Source of the DNA: an uncultured Bacteroidales bacterium
GTDB lineage: Bacteria > Bacteroidota > Bacteroidia > Bacteroidales > G3-4614
DNA length: 40,756 nt
Direction of reading: 5' to 3'
Assembly (NCBI GenBank): GCA_949297125.1
Contig: CASFRS010000022.1
Span: 1-40,756 of the forward strand
Shown here: one piece after another, positions 27,360 to 36,443 of the stretch
Layout: every line of letters starts with the position of its first letter
How positions within the stretch are numbered: the stretch's first letter is position 1
The notes under the pieces: generated by a model
What the model was told of the DNA's origin: nothing
Databases searched by the model: none
Seen by the model: the letters and a program-made list of their open reading frames with translations, nothing else
Made by a program: the position numbers and the translations under genes

Positions 27360-27421
27360 TTTCTGTCTTTTTTAAGTTGATTAATTATGCGGCAAGAGTT
27401 TGCCATCATTCGTTTGCGCTG

Positions 27422-27429
27422 CAAATTTA
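27422..27429 (-). promoter_or_regulatory. Candidate -7 element of the small lipoprotein gene
   Basis: TAAATTTG on the minus strand matches TAnnTTTG and lies about 62 bp upstream of the lipoprotein ATG. A -33 TTTG is not evident. Confidence 0.4.
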
Positions 27430-27662
27430 ATACTAAATTTCCATATATTCGCCATTTTTAAACATATCAATTGTTTTCCTGTTCCAAGTAGACGCCTTCA
27501 AGGAGAGCAAACTGTTTATATATCAAACCATTGGATTACACACCCGCAATTTGCTGCAAAACTTTTCCATGCGTACTTTCCCGCTCCCCCCAAGTGTTGC
27601 GGGCATGGGACTTCCTGAAACGTAACAGCAGCCCCATGCCCGCTATCATAAAGGAAATGAAG
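27430..27662. other. Remainder of the 303-bp gap upstream of the lipoprotein and downstream of the stress-protein gene
   Basis: No gene is seen. The only clear structure is the long hairpin at 27599-27643. The rest is AT-rich, with TTTATATATC and similar runs. Confidence 0.4.
27599..27643. repeat. Perfect 11-bp inverted repeat downstream of the stress-protein gene
   Basis: GCGGGCATGGG (27599-27609) and CCCATGCCCGC (27633-27643) pair perfectly around a 23-base loop. It lies 20 bp past the stop of the leftward stress-protein gene. No T-run follows on the minus strand, so it may stabilise the mRNA 3' end or terminate weakly. Confidence 0.6.
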
Positions 27663-28793
27663 TCATTTGTTGCGTGCGGGTATTACCAGCAGCGGCGTAT
27701 CGGAATGGAATATCATCCTGTGCGCAATGCCGGGATTGAACAGCCGTGCAAATATCGACCTCCGCCGCGTGGTCATGGAGAGAACATCTATCTTTTCGTC
27801 CTTTATAAAGTCATTCACGCCCCGGAGTATGTCCTTGGTCTCGATAAAACGGCACGTACATTTCCTTGTCGGGTAATGCTTTACAAAATACCTTTCGAGA
27901 TACTGCATCTGTATTTCGCTTATCCTGTCGGCTTTATCCGACAGGAAATTGACCAATACCACCTCGAAGTCGAACTCGCCGAAAAGCCGCATGAAAGTAT
28001 CGATTGCAACCAGTTCGCCCTGGTCGAAATTAGTTACGAACGCCAGCCGTTTCACATCGCTGCACCGGCTTACATGCGTATCTTCGGGAACTGCCAGTAT
28101 GGGGACACGCGCCGAATCGATAACTTCGGCCGTAACGCTCCCTATCAGTTCGCTCTCCTTGCGCCCCTTGCCGCGCGTTCCCATAACTATCAGCGACGGG
28201 GCATTGCGACGGGATATGATGCGTATTTCATCTTCGGGTATCCCTTCCTTTACGCTGCACTCGAAGTTCACGTCGGGAAGTTGCCCGGCTGCTATGGCAC
28301 TCTTCAACTTGTCGAAGAATTCGCCCATCTGCCTGTGCGCGTTCTCCTTTATGGACTTGAACTCGTCAATCTCCTCTTTTCCTATAAAGGTATCGGTTAT
28401 GGGTATGGCATCGGGCAGATACGGTATTACGTATGTATGCAGCACCGTTACGGTTGCACCGGTTTTATGCGCAATGTCGAACCCTATGGAACAAGCCTTG
28501 CAGGAGTAATCGGAAAAATCGACGGGTATCACTATATGCTGCCGGCCGGCGTCTTTCCCCGGCTTTCGGGCAACGGCGGTTTCAAAAAGGGAATTATGGT
28601 CTTCAAGTATCGTCAGCGCATGCGGCAGGTCGGTCTCCTTTATCCGCACCCTTACACCCGACGATATTACCGGCTGTATAAGATTCACGTTCTGGATAAC
28701 CACGGGAATACCTTCACTCTCAAGCAGGCTTTTCACTATCTGCGCCTTCTCGTAAGTGTATATTGCAACCGTTATCAATCTGTCTTCGCCCAT
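27663..28793 (-). CDS. Tandem universal stress protein with N-terminal DUF2007-like domain
   Basis: Residues 1-65 of this 376-residue protein resemble the DUF2007 'putative signal transducing' domain (VAIYTYEKAQIVKSLLESEG...IQPVISSGVRVRI). A UspA domain follows (about 86-225): HIVIPVDFSDYSCKAC and the ATP-binding pattern G-x2-G-x9-G-S in GTRGKGRKESELIGS. A second, degenerate UspA domain (about 235-376) lacks that glycine pattern. Tandem USP proteins respond to starvation and stress. It lies 60 bp after a small DNA-binding protein gene on the same strand, with which it may form an operon. Confidence 0.87.
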   Translation of the reverse strand: MGEDRLITVAIYTYEKAQIVKSLLESEGIPVVIQNVNLIQPVISSGVRVRIKETDLPHALTILEDHNSLFETAVARKPGKDAGRQHIVIPVDFSDYSCKACSIGFDIAHKTGATVTVLHTYVIPYLPDAIPITDTFIGKEEIDEFKSIKENAHRQMGEFFDKLKSAIAAGQLPDVNFECSVKEGIPEDEIRIISRRNAPSLIVMGTRGKGRKESELIGSVTAEVIDSARVPILAVPEDTHVSRCSDVKRLAFVTNFDQGELVAIDTFMRLFGEFDFEVVLVNFLSDKADRISEIQMQYLERYFVKHYPTRKCTCRFIETKDILRGVNDFIKDEKIDVLSMTTRRRSIFARLFNPGIAHRMIFHSDTPLLVIPARNK

Positions 28794-28853
28794 AGCCGAC
28801 TGTAACTGGATTCCTTAAACTGCGTCTGTATCCTGGCCGCCCTGTTACTGCTG

Positions 28854-29117
28854 TCAATCCTTTGAAGCGGTCTCTTCCTGCAATATGGCGATAGCCATGT
28901 CAAGAATCTTGGTATCGTCGAGAACCACTATTCCGCCTTCGGGACCCGGCTCGATATGAAGCCCGCAGTTTTCTCCCGTCTTGTAATCGTTCCCTCCGAA
29001 ATAATTGCGCACCGTCTGTACATCTATGTTCAACTCATCGGCTATACGGTGCGACGAACCTTCAGGCAGACTGTTCTTGATTCTTCTCAGTTCGTCAAAT
29101 GTTATCATCTTTGTCAT
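28854..29117 (-). CDS. Small putative DNA-binding protein
   Basis: This 87-residue protein contains a likely helix-turn-helix: TFDELRRIKNSLPEGSSHRI and ADELNIDVQTVRNYFGGN read as a LacI/MerR-like recognition unit (about 6-42). The second half (GLHIEPGPEGGIVVLDDTKI, then LDMAIAILQEE) is less clear and may dimerise. I recall similar small proteins in many Bacteroidota but know no assigned function. It precedes the universal stress protein gene on the same strand. Confidence 0.75.
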   Translation of the reverse strand: MTKMITFDELRRIKNSLPEGSSHRIADELNIDVQTVRNYFGGNDYKTGENCGLHIEPGPEGGIVVLDDTKILDMAIAILQEETASKD

Positions 29118-29285
29118 GGCAATAAGGGTTTTAATTATTAATAATCGGGTTTGTTACATTTTTTGTTTTTACGCAATAAATGTAACCATTATTATCGGTA
29201 AAAACAAAAAAAAACGTTTTTTTTTCGCCTTTTGCCTACAACTTGAAACCTGACGCAGCGGGAGAACAGGGATGCCCTTTTGTAT
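29118..29285. other. AT-rich intergenic gap
   Basis: This stretch lies between the PAP2 gene end and the small DNA-binding protein start. It holds an A-run joined to a T-run through CG near 29206-29225, which would be strongly bent or self-complementary DNA, but no sure promoter or terminator. Confidence 0.35.
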
Positions 29286-29957
29286 TTATCTGATCCTAAA
29301 GTTTATAAGCGGGGCGAATATGAGTATGGCCGCATACGTGGCGTACATTACGGCGAGGGGTATGTTCACGGCCTTCGCCCCGGCATACTGGTTAGGGGTC
29401 TTGAAAATGCGGGTATGCAGACGGTCGTATATGGTATATGTAACATACCCCATCAGTGCGCCGCCCATTGCCCCGAAGAGGATGTCGCCGGGATAATGCA
29501 CCCCGAGGTACATGCGCGAATAGCACGACAGCGATGCCCATATCAGTACAGAAACGGTATAGAACCTGTTGCGGAAGAGCAGGATTGAGAAGACCCCTAT
29601 GCCGAAACTGTTGGCAGCATGGCCCGAAATAAACCCGTACAACCCTCCGCGGTAGTTGTTTACCACGGTTACGAACTGCGAGAACTCGGGGTCCTGCGAC
29701 GGCCGGAGGCGCGCAAACAGCGGCTTGCATATCCCCGAAGAGAGCTGGTCGCACAATACTACCGTCAGCGCCACCATGAGGATTACGAGCGATGCCTCTT
29801 TCCACCCTTTGGTAAAGAAAAGGTACACGAACGACAGGATTAACGGAATCCATATGACCTTGCCCGTTATGACCCAGAATACCTGGTCGAGGTACGGGGT
29901 GTGGTAACCGTTGAAGAAGAGAAGCAGCGCCTTGTCGGCATCTATCAATGATTGCAT
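29286..29957 (-). CDS. PAP2-family membrane phosphatase
   Basis: This 223-residue membrane protein has the three phosphatase motifs of the PAP2 superfamily: K78-x6-R85-P86 (KPLFARLRP), SGH at 111-113 (GFISGHAANS) and R148-x5-H154-x3-D158 (SRMYLGVHYPGD). About five to six helices are predicted. Related enzymes dephosphorylate undecaprenyl pyrophosphate, phosphatidate or lipid A at the membrane. It starts 52 bp after batE on the same strand and could be the last gene of that operon. The substrate cannot be told from sequence. Confidence 0.9.
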   Translation of the reverse strand: MQSLIDADKALLLFFNGYHTPYLDQVFWVITGKVIWIPLILSFVYLFFTKGWKEASLVILMVALTVVLCDQLSSGICKPLFARLRPSQDPEFSQFVTVVNNYRGGLYGFISGHAANSFGIGVFSILLFRNRFYTVSVLIWASLSCYSRMYLGVHYPGDILFGAMGGALMGYVTYTIYDRLHTRIFKTPNQYAGAKAVNIPLAVMYATYAAILIFAPLINFRIR

Positions 29958-30009
29958 GGTGTTATGTGATGAAGCTGTTTTTTATGAACCGTATTCCGGA
30001 AAACCCGTG

Positions 30010-30759
30010 TCAGATTATCTCCATTTTTGAATTTTGCATCCACCCGGTATTGCCGTCGTCTATCCTTATTTCCGACCACTCCCCTACCTTGTCCGTTATT
30101 TTCACCTTTGTCCCTTCGTGCAGAATGAAGAGGTCCGTCCCGCTGTCGGCCGGAGAACTCTTTACCGTTACGCTCGGCGACACTATTATGGCGTCATTGC
30201 GGTTCAGCAGTTTTTCTTTCTGCCGGTAAGCGAAGATATTCGCCGATACCGATATGACAAGGAAGAGCAGGCCGCCGAAGAACCCGGCTTTCCGCACCCA
30301 TACGGCGGAGAAATAAAAATAGAAATATGCGCCTGCGACAAAGAGTATGAACGCAACAATGGCGACAATGCTCCACGCATCGGACGAACAGAGGTTGCGG
30401 AGCGTATCGCCCCACACCGACAGGAACGAACGGTCTATAACGTCTATCTTGTCGGTTATCTTGCTCCGGGCGAGTTCGAGGTTGAAGCGGATGTCTTCAT
30501 CGCCCGGCGACAGCAGCAACGCCCTTTCGTAATTGAGTATCGCCTGCGGGTACTGCTGCAGCTTGTAATATGCGTTCCCGAGATTGTAGTAGACCTCGGG
30601 CGATGTCCCCTGCCCTGCAATAACCTCCTCGTACATTGCCGCGGCCTCGGCGTATTTCTGCGCGCCGTACGCCTTGTCGGCCTCCTGCAGCGTTGCCGCG
30701 CCCGTTGAGGCATGCGTACAGCAAAGTATTGCGAATATTATGGCTGTTACCTTCTTCAT
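30010..30759 (-). CDS. batE: BatE-like TPR and SH3-domain membrane protein
   Basis: This 249-residue protein has a signal peptide (about 1-20), TPR repeats (about 23-95, for example EVYYNLGNAYYKLQQYPQAI), two transmembrane helices (about 127-150 and 158-176) and a C-terminal bacterial SH3 domain (VSPSVTVKSSPADSGTDLFI onward, to about 245). This order is that of BatE from the Bacteroides aerotolerance operon. It is 14 bp after batD. The Bat proteins are linked to oxygen tolerance and envelope stress; the molecular job of BatE is not known. Confidence 0.9.
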   Translation of the reverse strand: MKKVTAIIFAILCCTHASTGAATLQEADKAYGAQKYAEAAAMYEEVIAGQGTSPEVYYNLGNAYYKLQQYPQAILNYERALLLSPGDEDIRFNLELARSKITDKIDVIDRSFLSVWGDTLRNLCSSDAWSIVAIVAFILFVAGAYFYFYFSAVWVRKAGFFGGLLFLVISVSANIFAYRQKEKLLNRNDAIIVSPSVTVKSSPADSGTDLFILHEGTKVKITDKVGEWSEIRIDDGNTGWMQNSKMEII

Positions 30760-30773
30760 GTTCGGAATGTCTT

Positions 30774-32597
30774 TTACTGCTGTTTGTTGTTCTTTTTCGT
30801 ACTCTCCATTTTACCTATGGCTTCGACGGTATCGTTGTAGAGCTTGTCCATGGCTTCGTCCGACTGCGACGGCGCATATTGTGCAAACTCGCAAATATCC
30901 AGTATCTCTATGAACATTGCCGCCACCTCGTCGGTAGTGCCGTACTTATGCAGCTGCGCGGCTATGTTGTCCCTGTTCAGTTCCGATACCGGCAACATCA
31001 GTTTGTCGCTCAAATACCCCCACACGGCTTTCAGCACCTCGGAATAGAAAAGTTCCCTGTTGTGCTCTCCGAGGTATTTCCCGGCCGTCTTCAACCGCTT
31101 TGCCGCCACCTTGTTGGCACGGCGCGTCTTCATAAGTTTTACATTCGCGTTTTCTTTCGCCATCCTGCGGTTCACCGCCACGTACGCAGCAAAGGCGACT
31201 GCGGGCACGATGTAGAAAATCCAGTATTTCCATGTCCCGAAGAACGGTTCGTGCGACTGCCGCAACGCGAACTCCCCGCCCTTTATATAACGGATATCTT
31301 CATTGAGCATTTTAAGTTCCTCGCGGGCGGTATAGTTCGACACCTGCACGCCGCCACCGCTGTCCTTCCCCTTGGCCACGTCAAGGGTGTACGCCTCGGT
31401 CTGCAAGGTCTTGTATTTGCCCGCCGCCGCATCGAAATAGGAGAACTGCACCGGCGGTATGTCAAACCGGCCGGCACTGCGCGGTATTGCCGTATACTCT
31501 ATTACGCGCGACCCTTCCACGCCCGAAAGGGTGGTATTTATGTTCAGGTCGGTCCTGGGGTCGTAAACCTCGAAGTCGGCCGGGAATTCCACCTGCGGGT
31601 CTTTCATGTACTTCAGGTTCCCTTTTCCCTTTATCTTTATTTTCAGGGTTACGGCTTCGTTGGTTTTGGGGGTGAGGGTATTGATTTCGGACGTAACGGT
31701 GAAATTCCCCACTGCATTCGCATACGATTCGGGCTTGTCGGCCGGAAGCGGCTTTACGTTTACCGTTACCGGCTGCGTCTGTACCTTCTTTATTACGTCC
31801 TCGTATCCCTGCATCATTCCGAAAAGGCCGCGCACCGGACGGATTACCTGTACGGCCACCTCGAATTTCCCGGAATTTACAGTTATTTTCCCCGAACGCT
31901 GCGGATAGAGCAACGCCCTCTTTATGACTACCACGGAATAATTCTCCCCCGAATAGTGCTCCAGTTCAACCTGCGGGTTCTGTATGGGGATGTCCTGTAC
32001 GACGAATCCGTCGAACGACGGGAACGTCGCGCTCTCGAGGCTCCTTATCCCTGCCGCCCGGGTATATATCTTTACGGTAGCGAGAATGGCCTCCTGTTCA
32101 TACACGTTGGTTTTCGACAATATTACCCGGGCAAAAGTCTTGTCGTCGGTTCCCTGACCGGCATACTGCTCCGAAGAGCGGCTGTCGCGCGATGATTCCG
32201 GGGCGTTGCTGTCGGGCGGCAGCACCTTTACCGTAATACGGTTGGACGTGTACTGTTTTCCGGACGAGGTTATGGTTGCCGGCTCTATAGTAAATGTCCC
32301 GGCCTCTTTCGCCGTAAGGGTGTAGGTGTAACTCTCTTCTGTCGTGGACGTGGTGCGCCCGTTTATTATGGAGAATTGCGAACTGCGCGATTTTGCCGGT
32401 CCGTACAGCAGGTTCATCCCCTTGAAGTCGGGGGTCCGGATATCGCTGCCGTCCCCGTTTTTCAACGTATATACTATCTGGAACTGCCGCCCGGCTATTA
32501 CCTGGCCGGGCGCCGAGGCCGTGAACTCCACATCGTCGGCCATTGCGGCCCCGAATGCGAAAATCAGGAGTGCTGTTATTATCAGTTTCCGTTTCAT
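30774..32597 (-). CDS. batD: BatD (Oxygen_tolerance family) membrane protein
   Basis: This 607-residue protein has a signal peptide (about 1-20), a large periplasmic beta-rich region (about 21-430) starting VEFTASAPGQVIAGRQFQIVY as in BatD, one transmembrane helix (about 455-475, YWIFYIVPAVAFAAYVAV) and a cytoplasmic tail with KLMLPVSELNRDNIAAQL. The length is normal for the family. It sits 21 bp after batC and 14 bp before batE. It probably links the VWA proteins to the envelope. Confidence 0.92.
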   Translation of the reverse strand: MKRKLIITALLIFAFGAAMADDVEFTASAPGQVIAGRQFQIVYTLKNGDGSDIRTPDFKGMNLLYGPAKSRSSQFSIINGRTTSTTEESYTYTLTAKEAGTFTIEPATITSSGKQYTSNRITVKVLPPDSNAPESSRDSRSSEQYAGQGTDDKTFARVILSKTNVYEQEAILATVKIYTRAAGIRSLESATFPSFDGFVVQDIPIQNPQVELEHYSGENYSVVVIKRALLYPQRSGKITVNSGKFEVAVQVIRPVRGLFGMMQGYEDVIKKVQTQPVTVNVKPLPADKPESYANAVGNFTVTSEINTLTPKTNEAVTLKIKIKGKGNLKYMKDPQVEFPADFEVYDPRTDLNINTTLSGVEGSRVIEYTAIPRSAGRFDIPPVQFSYFDAAAGKYKTLQTEAYTLDVAKGKDSGGGVQVSNYTAREELKMLNEDIRYIKGGEFALRQSHEPFFGTWKYWIFYIVPAVAFAAYVAVNRRMAKENANVKLMKTRRANKVAAKRLKTAGKYLGEHNRELFYSEVLKAVWGYLSDKLMLPVSELNRDNIAAQLHKYGTTDEVAAMFIEILDICEFAQYAPSQSDEAMDKLYNDTVEAIGKMESTKKNNKQQ

Positions 32598-32618
32598 CTC
32601 TTTTCCCTGTTTTTGCTC

Positions 32619-33350
32619 TTACCACTCTTTATCGGTGCGCCGCCTTTCGTGCTGCTCCATTATGGCTTTCCGCACCTTTTCCTGCGTATTGCGCTCATCC
32701 TGCTGCAAGGCATCCAGAATCTGCTGCGCATTCTCGCGGGTCATCTGCGACGGACTCTGCTGCTGTTGCCGGCGGTCGTCTTCCTTTTGCTGCTGCTGTT
32801 CGTCCTTCGGCTGCTGCTGTTGCTGCTGTTGCTGCTGTTCCTCTTCCCGGCGGTCGTCCTGGTTCTGCTGCTGTTGCTGCTGCTCCCTGAGCATCAGTTG
32901 GGCCAGGCGGAGGTTGTAACGGGCGTCTTCATCCTTGGGGTTTTTACGCAAGGCGTTTTTATACGCCTCTATGCCGGCGGCGAAATTCCGGTTTTTCATA
33001 TGCGTATTGCCGAGGTTGTACCACGCTTCGGCCTGCTTTACCGGATCGGTCTCGGAATTGACCGACTTTTCAAACTCCTTTGCCGCATCTTCAAATTTCT
33101 GCTGGCCGTACAGGGCATTGCCCAGATTGAATGTCGCGTCGCCCGACAGCGGCGCGGCCTCCAGAGCCTTCCGGTAATCTATCTCTGCGCCTACGAAGTT
33201 TTTGTTTTCGTACTCCTTGTTGCCTCTCCTTACCGAACTCCGTTCGCTCTTATTGCTGCGCTCCGCCTCTGCGCCCTGCGCATCGAGGCATAGCGTAACG
33301 GAGAGCATTGCGGTTATTGCGGCTATTGCGGCTATATGTTTCGTTTTCAT
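32619..33350 (-). CDS. batC: BatC TPR protein with glutamine-rich tail
   Basis: A signal peptide (about 1-24) is followed by TPR repeats (about 40-150: DATFNLGNALYGQQKFEDAA, AEAWYNLGNTHMKNRNFAAG, DEDARYNLRLAQLM) and a long tract of Gln, Arg and Glu (about 155-205, with runs of six to nine Gln). The C-terminus is helical (QQILDALQQDERNTQEKVRK). The Gln tract is low-complexity and likely variable in length between strains. It lies 9 bp after batB and 21 bp before batD. BatC is thought to scaffold the Bat complex. Confidence 0.9.
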   Translation of the reverse strand: MKTKHIAAIAAITAMLSVTLCLDAQGAEAERSNKSERSSVRRGNKEYENKNFVGAEIDYRKALEAAPLSGDATFNLGNALYGQQKFEDAAKEFEKSVNSETDPVKQAEAWYNLGNTHMKNRNFAAGIEAYKNALRKNPKDEDARYNLRLAQLMLREQQQQQQNQDDRREEEQQQQQQQQQPKDEQQQQKEDDRRQQQQSPSQMTRENAQQILDALQQDERNTQEKVRKAIMEQHERRRTDKEW

Positions 33351-33359
33351 TGCACTGTT

Positions 33360-34388
33360 TTACTTGTCGGTAAAGAAATTGACCCTGCGCGTAAACTTGC
33401 TCTTGCCGTCGAGTATGAACATGTCGGCCAGAATAAGCAGCAACGCCACAAGCGTCAATATCTGGAACTGCTCTTCATATTCGGAATAGACCTTGCTTTC
33501 CACATCGGATTTTTTCATCTTGCGCACTTCGGCCGTCAATGCACGCAAGGCGCGGTTGGTATTGTCGGCCGAGACGTATATGCCGTTCCCGGCCTGCGCT
33601 ATTTCCTGCCCCAATGCCTCGTTCAATTTGGTAATCACCACATTGCCGGCATTATCCTTGTAAAAGTTGCTTGTAGAGCCGTCGATAGGGATGGGCGAGC
33701 CGGAAGGCGTCCCCACGCCGACTACATCCACCCTTATCCCTTTTTCGGAAGCGGCCCTGGCGGCTGCCACGGCATCGTCTTCGTGGTTCTCGGCATCGGT
33801 TATCACTATTATGGCCTTGTCGGCGCTCTCGTCCTGCGTAAAGGAGTTTGCCGCCATATCTATTGCGCGCCCTATGGATGTGCCCTGCGAAGGTACCATC
33901 TTCGTGTCTATAGACGAAAGGAACATCTTGGCCGATACGAAATCGGACGTAATGGGAAGCTGCGTATAAGCATCGCCGGCAAAGACAATCAGCCCTATCT
34001 TGTCGTTGCTCAACTCGTCGACCAGCTTGGAGAGCATCATTTTAGCCTTGTCGAGACGCGAGGGGCTGACGTCGCGCGCCATCATGGAGTTGGAAACGTC
34101 GAGCACAATCTCTATTTCAACGCCCTGTTTCTTTACCGTTTCGAGTTTGGAACCCATTTGCGGGCGGGCTATTATGAATACCGCCAGGATGAATGCCGCC
34201 TGTACGAGGAAGAATTTCAACCCGGGACGGTAACGCGACACGTCGGGCATCAGCGGCAGAAGCACTTCTTCGTTGCCGAACTTTTTCAGGTTCCGGCGGC
34301 GCCGGTACTCGCCGTAAAGATAAAGCCCCCATATCAACGGAACGGCAAACAGCAGATAGAGATATTGTGGATTGGCAAATCGGAACAT
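33360..34388 (-). CDS. batB: BatB von Willebrand factor A membrane protein
   Basis: This 342-residue protein has two N-terminal transmembrane helices (about 8-25 and 59-75), a VWA domain (about 90-290) with intact metal-ion site DVSNS (D97, S99, S101), a conserved VFAGDAYTQLPIT, and a C-terminal helix (about 310-328, TLVALLLILADMFIL). This is the layout of BatA/BatB. It lies 12 bp after batA and 9 bp before batC. The VWA domain is expected to bind partners together with the MoxR ATPase. Confidence 0.92.
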   Translation of the reverse strand: MFRFANPQYLYLLFAVPLIWGLYLYGEYRRRRNLKKFGNEEVLLPLMPDVSRYRPGLKFFLVQAAFILAVFIIARPQMGSKLETVKKQGVEIEIVLDVSNSMMARDVSPSRLDKAKMMLSKLVDELSNDKIGLIVFAGDAYTQLPITSDFVSAKMFLSSIDTKMVPSQGTSIGRAIDMAANSFTQDESADKAIIVITDAENHEDDAVAAARAASEKGIRVDVVGVGTPSGSPIPIDGSTSNFYKDNAGNVVITKLNEALGQEIAQAGNGIYVSADNTNRALRALTAEVRKMKKSDVESKVYSEYEEQFQILTLVALLLILADMFILDGKSKFTRRVNFFTDK

Positions 34389-34400
34389 GTCTTTTATCTT

Positions 34401-35384
34401 TTACGGGATATTCTTCAATATTGTATTTCGGAGCAGTATGTCGCACGACAGGAAAACCAACGCCAGTACCGCCCATATCATGAACTCTTCTTCTCGTCTG
34501 CTGTATTCCGTTACGGAGAGCTTGGTCTTTTCCATCTGGTCTATTTCGGAAAAGATGTTCTTCAACGCGCCCTTGTCGGTTGCCCTGAAATATTTCCCTC
34601 CCGTCTTTACAGCTATCTGGTCGAGCGTCGCCTCGTCTATTTCCACCGGATAGTTGCGATACTCTATACCGTAGGGCGTCTGGACCGGATATGGCGCCAT
34701 GCCTTTGGTCCCCACGCCTATGGTGTACACCCTTATCCCGAAAGTAGCGGCAATATCGGCTGCAGTTACCGGGGCTATGTCGCCGGCATTGTTCGTCCCG
34801 TCGGTCAGCAGTATTATGGTTTTCGACTTTGCCGGGCCGTCCTTTATGCGGCTTATTGCTGTAGCAAGGCCGTCGCCTATGGCCGTCATGTCTTCTATCA
34901 TTCCGCACTCCACATCGCGCAGCAGGTTGAGCAGCGCAGCGTGGTCGGTAGTCATCGGGCACATGGTGAAACTCTCGCCGGCGAATATTACCAGCCCTAT
35001 GTTGTCGTACGGGCGTCCCGAAACGAACTGCGCCGCCACGTCCTTGGCCGCATCCACGCGGTTCGGGTTGAAATCGCGCGCCAGCATGCTGGTTGAAATA
35101 TCGAGAGCCAGCACTATATCCACACCCTCGGTAGAACGGCTCGTCCAACTGTCGGTCGACTGCGGGCGCGCAAGGGCTATTATCAGCGATGCCGCAGCCG
35201 CCAGTTCCAATGCGAAACGCACGTGCCGCAGATAATACTTGTAGCTGCGCGGCATCTTTTCAAACGGGGAAGTACTCGACACCTCTATCGACGCGTTCCC
35301 TTTCTGCTGCCTGAATACATACCACAATACCGCCGGGACGAGGAGCAGCAACAGCCACAAATATGCGGGATTGGCAAATATCAT
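34401..35384 (-). CDS. batA: BatA von Willebrand factor A membrane protein
   Basis: This 327-residue protein starts MIFANPAYLWLLLLLVPAVL, with two N-terminal helices (about 5-23 and 58-73) and a VWA domain (about 88-280) whose metal-ion site DISTS (D95, S97, S99) is intact. VIFAGESFTMCPMTTDHAAL and LLTDGTNNAGDIAP are typical BatA segments. The C-terminus has a final helix (WAVLALVFLSCDILL). It is paralogous to BatB, 12 bp downstream. It follows the 339-residue membrane protein by 24 bp. Confidence 0.92.
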   Translation of the reverse strand: MIFANPAYLWLLLLLVPAVLWYVFRQQKGNASIEVSSTSPFEKMPRSYKYYLRHVRFALELAAAASLIIALARPQSTDSWTSRSTEGVDIVLALDISTSMLARDFNPNRVDAAKDVAAQFVSGRPYDNIGLVIFAGESFTMCPMTTDHAALLNLLRDVECGMIEDMTAIGDGLATAISRIKDGPAKSKTIILLTDGTNNAGDIAPVTAADIAATFGIRVYTIGVGTKGMAPYPVQTPYGIEYRNYPVEIDEATLDQIAVKTGGKYFRATDKGALKNIFSEIDQMEKTKLSVTEYSRREEEFMIWAVLALVFLSCDILLRNTILKNIP

Positions 35385-35408
35385 ATTCTATCTTTCCTTT
35401 TTTTGGTT

Positions 35409-36428
35409 CTACTTTATTGTCTTTACGGGTCCTTCCGCACCGGCTTCCCCGTTTTTCCCCGCCGCATCGCCCTTTTCCGGTTCCGGTTCGGGTTGCGGAC
35501 GCGTCTCTTCCACAAAGGCAACGGCATACCGCATGGACGCCTCGTTGTCGTCGGCCAGCGGCCGCATCTTCGCGAATTTCACGAAATCGGCTACGTTGAG
35601 AATCTCCTTCATGTGCTTCTCAACCACCTTCGTCTCGTTGTTCTTCCGCAATGCGGCAAGAATCTCGGTAGAGGTCATTTCCATTGCATTTATCGAGAAA
35701 CGCCCGTCGAGATATTCGCGGAGTATGTCTGTCAGACGGGTATAGTACTGTTTGTCCTGCCCGCCCTGCCAGAGCTTTTCTTCGCGCAGCGCCTGCAATG
35801 CCTGCATGGCCCTGTCGTACGGCGGGATCTGCGGCCCGGCCTCTGCTTCGATTGCCGACCTGTTCCGGAAATACCTGTAATACAGGTATGCTCCTGCCGC
35901 CACAAGCAACAGCCCCGCTATTATTATCCATACGTATCCGGGGATATAGTCCCACAGCACGAAACGGGGGGAACGCACCTCCTTTATCTGTTTCAGGTTG
36001 TCGATGCTAACCGTGTCTACCGGCACGGGGGCGACCTTGAGGCTCAACGGCTGCGAAGCGAACGTATCGGAATCCAGCACGTACTTTATCGGGGGTATAT
36101 AGTAGAATCCCGAATCGAACGAGGTTACGATTATCTCGCGGTCTATCTGGATTCGCCCGTTTTTTATCTCGGCTGTGTCGCCGGGCGTTACCGTTATCAC
36201 CTCCACCCCTGCGGCAAGCGTGTCGCCGGGAATGGCGAGGAGCGCCAGTTCGCCTTTGTCCTGTACCAGTTCTACCTTTATGGATGTCTGTTCGCCCATC
36301 CATATCACGGCCGAATCCATCCGCGCCGAAACGAGGAGTTTTTCCGGCCCGCCGGCCGGATATGCCGGCGCAGATACAGCCAGCATGGACACGGCAAACA
36401 GAACCGACAGGAGTTTCGTCTTTTTCAT
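35409..36428 (-). CDS. Bat-operon membrane protein of unknown function (DUF4381-like)
   Basis: This 339-residue protein has a signal peptide (about 1-24), a periplasmic beta-rich region (about 30-165), one transmembrane helix (about 172-192, YVWIIIAGLLLVAAGAYLYY) and a cytoplasmic helical domain (about 205-305, with LTDILREYLDGRFSINAMEM, a pattern shared with DUF4381-like proteins). The tail is Pro/Glu/Gly-rich. It is conserved between the DUF58 gene (15 bp upstream) and batA (24 bp downstream) in this type of operon. The architecture is like a shorter BatD. No function is assigned. Confidence 0.85.
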   Translation of the reverse strand: MKKTKLLSVLFAVSMLAVSAPAYPAGGPEKLLVSARMDSAVIWMGEQTSIKVELVQDKGELALLAIPGDTLAAGVEVITVTPGDTAEIKNGRIQIDREIIVTSFDSGFYYIPPIKYVLDSDTFASQPLSLKVAPVPVDTVSIDNLKQIKEVRSPRFVLWDYIPGYVWIIIAGLLLVAAGAYLYYRYFRNRSAIEAEAGPQIPPYDRAMQALQALREEKLWQGGQDKQYYTRLTDILREYLDGRFSINAMEMTSTEILAALRKNNETKVVEKHMKEILNVADFVKFAKMRPLADDNEASMRYAVAFVEETRPQPEPEPEKGDAAGKNGEAGAEGPVKTIK

Positions 36429-36443
36429 CTTCTCTTCTCTTTT

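Noticed and set aside
27531..28805. 424-residue plus-strand frame opposite the stress-protein gene
   Set aside because: It is a shadow of a gene with clear UspA motifs on the minus strand.
29206..29225. A-run/CG/T-run palindrome as a terminator
   Set aside because: It has no GC stem, and no gene ends close enough on either strand for it to serve as an ordinary terminator.
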